Below are positions 53,085 through 63,800 of a DNA stretch of 64,000 nucleotides, piece by piece. The notes below the pieces were generated by a model, which searched no databases, was not told where the DNA came from, and was given only the letters and a program-made list of their open reading frames with translations. Each line of letters begins with the position of its first letter. Position 1 is the first letter of the stretch. The translations under genes were made by a program, and so were the position numbers. The DNA is from Epithemia pelagica (Eukaryota > Bacillariophyta > Bacillariophyceae > Surirellales > Surirellaceae): the NCBI GenBank assembly GCA_946965045.2, contig OX337241.1:372001-436000 (forward strand). The letters are read 5' to 3'.

Positions 53085-56042
53085 CTACACAGCAAATGCC
53101 AAGGCAGCATTGGCGACATGTTGATGATCCATGACAGGCTGCTGCACTTCCTCCTGTACATCACCAACCACCAAGGAACTGACACTCATTTTGGTATTGC
53201 CCGTTCCACTCGACAGTTTTACAATCACACTCGTGTCGTCACTGGGAAACAATTGGGCGGTCAATGGGGTATCGTCCTCTTCCTCTTCTGAATTCTCGTT
53301 GCAGTCTGATTCTTCCACGACCTCCGTGTTGTTGTGAACTTTTTCGGTCACAACAAGCGTGTCGTCCTGGTGGGGTTGCTTATCATGGTCGACCACATCG
53401 TCCGATTTGTTGTCGTCATGATCAATGCTGGAACACCCTTTTCTAATTTTGGAGTCGTACTTGTTGGCCAAGGACAACATCAAGTGTCCGATATAAACTT
53501 GAATGAACAAGAGCAATCCCATGGCCAAGGAAAGAACCATGGTAAAGGTTTGCTTGGTGATATTGCCCATGTCGAACCACTCCGAAAAGCTGTGCGCACC
53601 GAGTTTCCACGAGGCATCGGCTCCTGATCCACTTTGTGCCAAGACGGTAGCCACCATACCAATCACGGCGAGCTTGCAGACGATAAACATCCATCCCGAT
53701 ACCCGACAGAGAGGTGGCCACCAAGGCCGATGAGCATAGCCAAAATTCTTGAGCAACAATGTCAAGTAAAAGGGTTGTTCCGTCACTGCCATGAGTGTCA
53801 ATTGCATTCCCACCTTGACACAAACTACAAACCCAAAGGTCGAATTGGCCGTGGCGTAAATGAAAATGACCAAGAGAACCGCCACTGAATGGTGTAACAC
53901 AACCGTCCATCGAATTTGAATGCGATAAAAGAGCTCCACCAAGTACAACAAGGATTGTACCAGTATCATGCATCGGGCCAACTTCCATGTTTCTTGTCCC
54001 GTTGCCGCGTCATAGGTATCCGTCGCAGGAAAGGTACGGATGACTTCCGTCAACACAATCGGCAATGCGACCAAACTGAAGACGAGATGAATGACATAAA
54101 TGGTAGTATTCCGACGTTCCCGTTCGGAATCAATGCGTTGGATACGAGGCCATTGCGACACGATAAAACCACTGGCAAAAATGAAAATGACAATTGTCTG
54201 AGCAGGAATTTCCGGAGACGCAAATGTCGTTTTCGGCAATTGCACTTGATCACGAATCACCAATTCACAATTACTTTCATCTGCCATTGGCTGATAAAAG
54301 CTATCTGCATTGGGCTCAAACTGTGCGAACTCGTACTCCAAAGTTTCCGGAAGGCGACCATCGGACAATCCCATGTAGCATCCCAAAAATGGATCTCCGT
54401 CCTTCATCATGTATCCCACTGCATAATCCACATTGGGAAGTTCAGGAGCTATACCCAAAACCAATACACACATTTCGTCATCCATCGACCACCCTCCAAC
54501 AATGTCACGATCGGGCAAGGGACGGTAGCTACAGGTTACAATCAAAGTATCTCCGGGCAGGAGTTTCCACAAATCTTATGTCGGTGCTTCCGCATCAAAG
54601 TCGTACATATCATACTGAACGACGTTTGCAATGTGAACACCATTGCGAATGAGTTTGACTTGAGCTTGATATCCAGCAACTTCGTTCATATGCACATGGG
54701 ACGAAAATACTTGGACGCCTTGTGTTGGTATAATGGCTCGTGTCGCATCCGATGAGATTTGAAACGACAAGGACAGTTTGCGGCGTTGTGGATCAGCTGG
54801 TATCTGAATGGTACTGTGTTGTCCGTACATATGAATCAGTTGACCAGGGTTGGTCAATTGACTGGATGCGACTACCAACGGTGGTTCCACCCACAGACGT
54901 AATCCCACCGAGTCATCTTCAATATCCGAACCATCAGAGTTGTCATAGTGGACCATGAGGACGTATAGACCCTGACGAAGCGGAATATGAACGGATGCTG
55001 GAGTTTCGATAATACCAGAACCGGCTTGGGTGAAATGGCGCTCGCACGATTGAGGGACATAATCCATACAATTCGAAACGACAACACCGTCCTCAAACAG
55101 CGATGGATCAAGAGCTTCGGGATCTCTGCAATGGTATACCACTTGATGATGCAGGTAGGATGGATACGTCGATGAATCCATACCAGCAGTATTTCCACTC
55201 CATGCGACTTGAACAGCAATTAAATTCAAATCAAGAGGCATGGAAAAGGCGGCGCAACGATGAGCTATGGTCTCGCTGGAGCTCACAGTTGTATTCATCA
55301 GCTGGACGTCTATAGCAATTGGTGCAGTCGATGTCATAGGATTGCCATGGAAACGGACACCAGGACTCAGAAAGCTTGAAGAACTAACGCTGTCGGGTTG
55401 GCCATCGGTGGCAGAGTCTTCTTCAGGGATATCTGGTAACACTAGCTTCCTAGCAGTCAATAAGTCTTCATCCACGAAAAGGTTCACCAATGCCTTGCCA
55501 TACTGGGGACCATGATATTGGATATCTCCTGTTTCTGGATCGGTGGGACCTGAAGCACAGATGATGTATCTCTTTGTGGCCACTGTAATGCTCATATCAT
55601 CTTTATCACACGTTTCCAGTCGTCTTCTCAATAAGGCGCGTATCCGATCTTGATCATCGACATATGCTTGCAATAGTTCGACGTTCTGCAAGACATCCAG
55701 TTCTGGTTTCTCGTAGTCTTGAGAGTAACGGTCATCGACTTCGAAACCGTTGTCATTATTAATCCTTCGGACCATCATGATATCGGCACCTCGCATGCCA
55801 CGTGTTCCGGACAAGCCCAGTCCTACCCAATCAGCTCCAGGGACACTTCGAACCGCAAAAGTTGCTTGTTGGGCTTCTCGATCAATCGTCCATTCGACAT
55901 CGGAACATCCAGTTCCCTCCACCTCCACTCGCCGCTCCAGTCCAAACTCATTCTTTGTTGAGGTCGATGCGACTGAAGATGAGCATAGAGCGTGGGTCAA
56001 CAACAAAAACAGAGCTTTTACTCTCCTGCCTTTTGGCCACAT
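53085..56042 (-). pseudogene. DOMON / copper monooxygenase / multi-TM fusion, interrupted by one in-frame stop
   Basis: ATG 56042 starts a signal peptide (MWPKGRRVKALFLLLTHALC). A DOMON domain follows (CSDVEWTIDREAQQATF..., WVGLGLSG). Next is a DBH/MOXD-type type II copper monooxygenase: LHHQVVYHC (CuH His pair, about residue 297), HMYGQHS, and SSHVHMNEV (CuM HxH, about 447). The frame then meets TAA at 54578-54576 and continues unshifted as DLWKLLPGDTL, then WSMDDEMCVLVLG with the CuM Met ligand (about 521). After that come several membrane helices, some like a TLC domain (RWTVVLHHSVAVLLVIFIYA), and an acidic tail. Stopping at 488 aa would lose the CuM Met; readthrough gives about 985 positions. 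It may be a recent pseudogene, a sequencing error or a readthrough gene. Similarity across the stop is too good for an intron. Confidence 0.65.
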
Positions 56043-56391
56043 TTCAGTTCGCAATTCGTGTGCTTGTCCACTTGATGTGTTTCGACGACAGTCGAGAAGA
56101 GAATTTATGAACTGGGTTGTTGTTTTCCTTACTAGCGAGTAAAGAAAAGGACTCTTGTTGCAAAAATTGTGTGTCTACGGTGTTAGGTTCTACGTCTCCG
56201 TTCCCAACTGTCGTCGATGCGTTGAATCGTTGGTGGAGACGTTGTATCACCAATTTGGGCGACGAGATGTGTTATGGACGGGCCTGCCACCGTTCGTGGG
56301 ATATCGCTGCCTCTAAGTATCTTCTGATTCACTTAGGGCCATGGACCGTTATGACAATGGTCATGGGATCCCGTCCTTAAGAACAACAATG
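56043..56391. other. 5' flank of the monooxygenase gene
   Basis: About 350 bp of unique-looking sequence between the monooxygenase start and the first captured segment. It presumably holds the promoter. No other feature was recognised. Confidence 0.4.
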
Positions 56392-56760
56392 GGTACGTGG
56401 TGTTTCAAGACATCAATGTACGTGACGACATTTGGCGCTTGGTCTTGTCCGGGAATGTGGGGATTGCGTGGTTCCACGCCCGTGGCATCAATCCACACGT
56501 CAACCGTCGTGTCAGCGTCCATTTGAGCCGCCGTCAAGTACGTATTCAATCGTACCTCAATCGATCCGGGACGACGATTGTTCGTGTCGTTCGTGTTGTC
56601 GTCATTATTGGGCGTCGTCGTTGTCGTCGTCGGGGGCTTGTGCAAGAGTGTCTCAAAGTAGCGGAGCGTTTCGGTAAATTCTTCCTTGCCAGGAATTTGT
56701 TGGGCCATTTGAAATTGTCCACCAATCCGACAATCCTTGTCGTAGACGACCACGTCATGG
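56392..56760 (-). repeat. Inverted 369-bp copy of part of the dienoyl-CoA reductase gene
   Basis: The reverse complement matches 51867-52235 without indels; I count about six mismatches, near 98% identity. It covers the second part of the FAD-binding region (VVYDKDCRIGGQFQMAQQIP to YIDVLKHHVP). It has no start, no domain and no flanking exons, so it is a gene fragment. The mismatches argue against a simple assembly duplication. Confidence 0.9.
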
Positions 56761-56824
56761 TGGGTGAACTGACGTCACATTCTTCATTCTAATGATGCCT
56801 ACAGTGGCCAAACTCTTATTGTTA

Positions 56825-57078
56825 GCAAATGGAGCTTCAATGTTTTTTATTATTGTATATATGCATTTATTTCGTGGGCTCTATTGGGGATCATATATTG
56901 AACCGCGTGAATATATATGGTCATCGGGTGTAATTATTTTATTATTAATGATGGGAACTGCATTTACTGGTTATGTTTTACCTTGGGGTCAAATGAGTTT
57001 TTCGGGAGCGACTGTAATAACAAGTATGCTATCAATTTTACCAAAAGGTCAAATTATCGTTGAATGGTTATGGGGCGG
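56825..57078 (+). pseudogene. cob: Nuclear copy of mitochondrial cytochrome b (NUMT fragment)
   Basis: Translation gives [24 protein letters not shown], then [40 protein letters not shown] and IVEWLWGG. This is the conserved central part of cytochrome b (end of helix B through C to the Qo-site region). Base composition drops sharply to AT-rich with TTA/ATT codon use, unlike all neighbouring nuclear genes. Only about 85 codons are present, cut at both ends and joined to nuclear sequence, so it is not functional. The left edge is uncertain by some 30 bp. Confidence 0.88.
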
Positions 57079-57081
57079 CAA

Positions 57082-57700
57082 ATTCCAGAATCCTTGGAAT
57101 CCTTGGAATCTCCTCCAGCAGCTGGTCTCATTTTCAACAACACACCCACAGTATTCTTATTTTTATTTGGAACACTGTGGTCTATTGGAATGCACAAACC
57201 ACAAAGGTGATGGAGCATTGGATGTACCACAATGGTCGTCTCACCCCGTGTCTGATGGTGCTCAGTGTCCTGCTAAGTCACTTGTTGGTGCCGTGGATCG
57301 ACTCCTTGTGGAACCTGGATCCGTGTCGTCACACGACGGACCATCCGAATCCCTTTGTGGCACTGCACATGGAGGATCCCACAACCGACTTGCATCTCGT
57401 CAAACAAGCCTATCGCAAACTCTTCCTCCTCTATCATCCGGATTTTTATTCCGAGTAGTTGTGTAGTCTATAAAAAGACGTTTCGCCTGTACTAGAGAAG
57501 TACCTCCCAAAGTCCGACCATTTCCAAGAGATATCATAATAGATGAGGAACCAACGACGAGCACTTCTCCTTTTGTCTCGTTCGAGTTTGTCAAACGGCA
57601 ATCAACTCCTCATGGTGAAATCGACTCTCGGGGCTGCTGTGAGTATGACGTACCTGCATGGAGTCGTTCTTGGGTCGCTGAAAGATCCCGATAGAAAATT
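57082..57700 (+). repeat. Copy of the 3' end and flank of the J-like membrane gene
   Basis: It matches 27402-27997 in the same orientation: the last coding part ([20 protein letters not shown] to YHPDFYSE), the stop and about 230 bp of 3' flank. Differences include a 9-bp tandem duplication near the start (AATCCTTGG repeated), an Asp-to-His change (LDLIK to LHLVK) and several small indels in the flank. It has no start of its own. A gene fragment. Confidence 0.9.
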
Positions 57701-57765
57701 AGACCGCTTCGCGGTAAAGAGTCGACTAAGTTCAGTATCTGTTATCTGTGCAGTGGAATCCGTGA

Positions 57766-57859
57766 CTGAACGAACCAGAAGTACTGAAATATGTAGACTA
57801 CTTAGGAGTGAGAATAAAGAGAGACGGTGTAACTGAACTTGCTCTGTACTCCTGGGAGT
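57766..57859 (+). mobile_element. Possible reverse-transcriptase scrap
   Basis: A 31-codon frame reads NEPEVLKYVDYLGVRIKRDG and resembles the (V/F)KYLGxxIxxDG stretch of non-LTR or related reverse transcriptases. It is short and surrounded by stops, so this is only a hint of a decayed retroelement between the J-gene copy and the satellite. Confidence 0.2.
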
Positions 57860-57870
57860 AGTTATGGAAT

Positions 57871-60800
57871 TCTAGTATCCACATGTTTTGGAATGTGAAA
57901 CTGTTGTCACTTATAGTCCACGCCATAAGCTATCTGAAACTGCAATGCAATTTGGGTTCGGCAACTTTGATGGTATACTTGATCCTGTTCGACTTGAGGC
58001 TATTGTACTACAAGATTTGGCGCCATTTGTTTCGTGTGAGAACAACTCTAGTATCCACATGTTTTGGAATGTGAAAATGTTGTCACTTATCGTCCACGTC
58101 AAAAGCTATCTGAAACTGCAATGCAATTTGGGTGCGGCAACTTTGATGGTATACTTGTTCCTGTTCGACTTGAGGCTATTGTACTATAAGATTTGTCGCC
58201 ATTTGTTTCGCGTGAGAACAACTCTAGTATCCACAGGTTTTGGAATGTGAAACTGTTGTCACTAATAGTCCACGCCATAAGGTAGATGATGATGCAATGC
58301 AATTTGGTTCGATAACTTTGATGGTATACTTGTTCCTGTTCGACTTGAGGCTATTGTACTATAAGATTTGTCGCCATTTGTTTCGCGTGAGAACAACTCT
58401 AGTATCCAAAGGTTTTGGAATGTGAAACTATTGTCACTTATAGTCCACGTCATAAGGTAGCTGATAATGCAATGCAATTTGGGTGCGGCAACTTTGATGG
58501 TATACTTGTTCCTGTTCGACTTGAGGCTATTGTACTATAAGATTTGTCGCCATTTGTTTCGCGTGAGAACAACTCTAGAATCCACATGTTTTGGAATGTG
58601 AAAATGTTGTCACTTATAGTCCACGCCCAAAATAAGCTTATGATGCAATGTAATTTGGGTGCGGCAACTTTAATGGTATACTTGCTCCTGTTCGACTTGA
58701 GGCTATTGTACTACAAGATTTGTCGCCATTTGTTTCGCGTGAGAACAACTCTAGAATCCACATGTTTTGGAATGTGAAAATGTTGTCACTTATAGTCCAC
58801 GCCCAAAATAAGCTGATGATGCAATGCAATTTGGGTTCGGCAACTTTGATGGTATACTTGTTCCTGTTCGACTTGAGGCTATTGTACTATAAGATTTGTT
58901 GCCATTTGTTTCGTGTGAGAACAACTCTAGTATCCACATGTTTTGGAATGTCAAACTGTTGTCACTTATCGTCCACGGCATAAGGTAGCTGATGATGCAA
59001 TGCAATTTTGGTGCGGCAACTTTGATGGTATACTTGTTCCTGTTCGACTTGAGGCTATTGTACTATTAGATTTGTCGCCATTTGTTTCGTGTGAGAACAA
59101 CTCTAGTATCCACAGGTTTTGGAATGTGATACTGTCGTCACTTATAGTCCACGCCATAAGCTATCTGAAACTGCAATGCAATTTGGGTGCTGCAACTTTG
59201 ATGGTATACTTGTTCCTGTTCGACTTGAGGCTATTGTACTACAAGATTTGTCGCCATTTGTTTTGCGTGAGAACAACTCTAGAATCCACATGTTTTGGAA
59301 TGTGAAACTGTTGTCACTTATAGTCCACGTCATAAGGTAGCTGAAAATGCAATGCAATTTGGGTTCGGTAACTTTGATGGTATACTTGTTCCTGTTCGAC
59401 TTGAGGCTATTGTACTATTAGATTTGTCGCCATTTGTTTCGCGTGAGAACAACTCTAGTATCCAAAGGTTTTGGAATGTGAAACTGTTGTCACTTATAGT
59501 CCATGTCATAAGGTATCTGATAAATGCAATGCAATTTGGGTGCGGCAACTTTGATGGTATACTTGTTCCTGTTCGACTTGAGGCAATTGTACTATTAGAT
59601 TTGGCGCCATTTGTTTCGTGTGAGAACAACTCTAGTATCCACGTGTTTTGGAATGTGATACTGTTGTCACTTATAGTCCACGCCATAAGGTATCTGATGA
59701 TGGAATGCAATTTGGGTGCTGCAACTTTGATGGTATACTTGTTCCTGTTCGACTTGAGGCTATTGTACTACAAGATTTGTCGCCATTTGTTTTGCGTGAG
59801 AACAACTCTAGAATCCACATGTTTTGGAATGTGAAAATGTTGTCACTTATAGTCCACGCCAAAAAAAGGCTGATGATGCAATGCAATTTTGGTGCGGCAA
59901 CATTGATGGTATACTTGTTCCTGTTCGACTTGAGGCTATTGTACTATAAGATTTGTCGCCATTTGTTTCGCGTGAGAACAACTCTAGTATCCAAAGGTTT
60001 TGGAATGTGAAACTGTTGTCACTTATAGTCCATGTCATAAGGTATCTGATGATGCAATGCAATTTGGGTGCGGCAACTTTGATGGTATACTTGTTCCTGT
60101 TCGACTTGAGGCTATTGTACTATTAGATTTGTCGCCATTTGTTTCGCGTGAGAACAACTCTAGTATCCAAAGGTTTTGGAATATGAAACTGTTGTCACTT
60201 ATAGTCCACGCCATAAGGTATCTAATAATGTAATGCAATTTGGGCTCGGTAACTTTGATGGTATACTTGTTCATGTTGGACTCGAGGCTATTGTACTACA
60301 AGATTTGTCGCCATTTGTTTCGCGTGAGAACAACTCTAGTATCCAAAGGTTTTGGAATGTGAAACTGTTGTCACTTATAGTCCATGTAATAAGGTATCTG
60401 ATAAATGCAATGCAATTTGGGTGCGGCAACTTTGATGGTATACTTGTTCCTGTTCGACTTGAGGCTATTGTACTATAAGATTTGTCGCGATTTGTTTCGC
60501 GTGAGAACAACTCTAGTATCCAAAGGTTTTGGAATATGAAACTGTTGTCACTTATAGTCCACGCCATAAGGTATCTAATAATGTAATGCAATTTGGGCTC
60601 GGTAACTTTGATGGTATACTTGTTCCTGTTCGACTTGAGGCTATTGTACTATTAGATTTGTTGCCATTTGTTTCGCGTGAGAACAACTCTAGTATCCAAA
60701 GGTTTTGGAATGTGAAAATGTTGTCACTTATCGTCCACGCCAAAAGGTAGCTGATAATGCAATGCAATTTGGGTGTGGCAACTTTGATGGTATACTTGTT

Positions 60801-63800
60801 CCTGTTCGACTTGAGGCTATTGGAATGTCAAACTGTTGACACTTATCGTCCACGCCAAAAGCTATCTGAAACTGCAATGCAATTTGGGTTCGGTAACTTT
60901 GATGGTATACTTGTTCATGTTGGACTCGAGGCTATTGTACTACAAGATTTGTCGCCATTTGTTTCGCGTAAGAACAACTCTAGTATCCAAAGGTTTTGGA
61001 ATGTGAAAATGTTGTCACTTATAGTCCACACCATAAGGTATCTGATGATGCAATGCAATTTGGGGCGGCAACTTTAATGGTATACTTGTTCCTGTTCGAC
61101 TTGAGACTATTGTACTATAAGATTTGTCGCCATTTGTTTCGCGTGAGAACAACTCTAGAATCCACATGTTTTGGAATGTGAAACTGTTGTCACTTAAAGT
61201 CCACGCAAAAAAAAAACTGATGATGCAATGCAATTTGGGTTCGGTAACTTTGATGGTATACTTGTTCCTGTTGGACTTGAGGCTATTGTACTATAAGATT
61301 TGTCGCGATTTGTTTCGCGTGAGAACAACTCTAGTATCCACAGGTTTTGGAATGTGAAAATGTTGTCACTTATCGTCCACGCCAAAAGGTAGCTGATAAT
61401 GCAATGCAATTTGGGTGTGGCAACTTTGATGGTATACTTGTTCCTGTTCGACTTGAGGCTATTGTACTACAAGATTTGTCGCCATTTGTTTCGCATGAGA
61501 ACAACTCTAGTATCCAAAGGTTTTGGAATGTGAAACTGTTGTCACTTATAGTCCACGCCATAAGGTATCTGATGATGCAATGCAATTTGGGTGCGGCAAC
61601 TTTGATGGTATACTTGTTCCTGTTCGACTTGAGGCTATTGTACTATAAGATTTGTCGCCATTTGTTTCGCGTGAGAGTAACTCTAGTATCCACATGTTTT
61701 GGAATGTGAAAATGTTGTCACTTATAGTCCGCACCATAAGGTATATGATGATGCAATGCAATTTGGGTTCGGTAACTTTGATGGTATACTTGTTCCTGTT
61801 CGACTTGAGGCAATTGTACTATTAGATTTGGCGCCATTTGTTTCGTGTGAGAACAACTCTAGTATCCAAAGGTTTTGGAATGTGAAACTGTTGTCACTTA
61901 TCGTCCACGTCATAAGGTATCTGATGATGCAATGCAATTTGGGTTCGGTAACTTTGATGGTATACTTGTTCCTGTTCGACTTGAAGCTATTGTAATACAA
62001 GATTTGTCGCCATTTGTTTCGCGTGAGAACAACTCTAGAATCCACATGTTTTGGAATGTGAAAATGTTGTCACTTATAGTCCACGTCATAAGGTAGCTGA
62101 TGATGCAATGCATTTTGGGTGCGGCAACTTTAATGGTATACTTGTTCCTGTTCGACTTGAGACTATTGTACTATAAGATTTGTTGCCATTTGTTTCGTGT
62201 GAGAACAACTCTAGTATCCAAAGGTTTTGGAATGTGAAAATGTTGTCACTTATCGTCCACGCCATAAGGTATCTGATGATGCAATGCAATTTGGGTTCGG
62301 TAACTTTGATGGTATACTTGTTCATGTTGGACTCGAGGCTATTGTACTACAAGATTTGTCGCCATTCGTTTCGCGTGAGAACAACTCTAGTATCCACAGG
62401 TTTTGGTATGTGAAACTGTTGTCACTTATAGTCCACGCCCAAAATAAGCATATGATGCAATGCAATATGGGTGCGGCTACTTTAATGGTATACTTGTTCC
62501 TGTTTGACTTGAGGCTATTGTACTATAAGATTTGTCGCCATTTGTTTCGCGTGAGAACAACTCTAGAATCCAAAGGTTTTGGAATGTGAAACTGTTGTCA
62601 CTTATAGTCCGCGCCATAAGGTAGCTGATAATGCAATGCAATTTAGGTTCGGTAACTTTGATGGTATACTTGTTCATGTTGGACTCGAGGCTATTGTACT
62701 ACAAGATTTGTCGCCATTTGTTTCGCGTGAGAACAACTCTAGTATCCACAGGTTTTGGAATGTGAAACTGTTGTCACTTATAGTCCACGTCATAAGGTAG
62801 ATGATGATGCAATGCAATTTAGGTTCGGTAACTTTGATGGTATACTTGTTCCTGTTCGACTTGAGGCTATTGTACTATTAGATTTGTTGCCATTTGTTTC
62901 GCGTGAGAACAACTCTAGTATCCAAAGGTTTTGGAATGTGAAACTGTTGTCACTTATCGTCCACGCCAAAAGGTAGCTGATAATGCAATGCAATTTGGGT
63001 GTGGCAACTTTGATGGTATACTTGTTCCTGTTCGACTTGAGGCTATTGGAATGTCAAACTGTTGTCACTTATCGTCCACGCCAAAAGGTAGCTGATAATG
63101 CAATGCAATTTGGGTTCGGCAACTTTGATGGTATACTTGTTCCTGTTCGACTTGAGGCTATTGTACTATAAGATTTGTCGCCATTTGTTTCGCGTGAGAA
63201 CAACTCTAGTATCCAAAGGTTTTGGAATGTCAAACTGTTGTCACTAATAGTCCACGCCAAAAGGTAGCTGATGATGCAATGCAATTTGGGTGCGGCAACT
63301 TTGATGGTATACTTGTTCCTGCTCGACTTGAGGCTATTGTACTACAAGATTTGTCGCCATTTGTTTCGCGTGAGAACAACTCTAGTATCCAAAGGTTTTG
63401 GAATGTGAAAATGTTGTCACTTATCGTCCACGCCAAAAGGTAGCTGATGATGCAATGCAATTTGGGTGCGGCAACTTTGATGGTATACTTGTTCATGTTG
63501 GACTTGAGGCTATTGTACTATAAGATTTGTCGCGATTTGTTTCGCGTGAGAACAACTCTAGTATCCACATGTTTTGGAATGTGAAACTGGTGTCACTTAT
63601 AGTCCACGCCATAAGCTATCTGAAACTGCAATGCAATTTGGGTTCGGCAACTTTGATGGTATACTTGTTCCTGTTCGACTTGAGGCTATTGGACTACAAG
63701 ATTTGTCGCCATTTGTTTCGTGTGAGAACAACTCTAGTATCCACATGTTTTGGAATGTGAAAATGTTGTCACTTATCGTCCACGCCAAAAGCTATCTGAA

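Noticed and set aside
56361-56753. A separate oxidoreductase gene on the minus strand
   Set aside because: It is only the inverted 369-bp copy of the reductase gene, with no start, cofactor-binding ends or splice context.
57060-57458. A second J-domain gene
   Set aside because: It begins inside the duplicated fragment directly after the mitochondrial piece, and no upstream exons are present.
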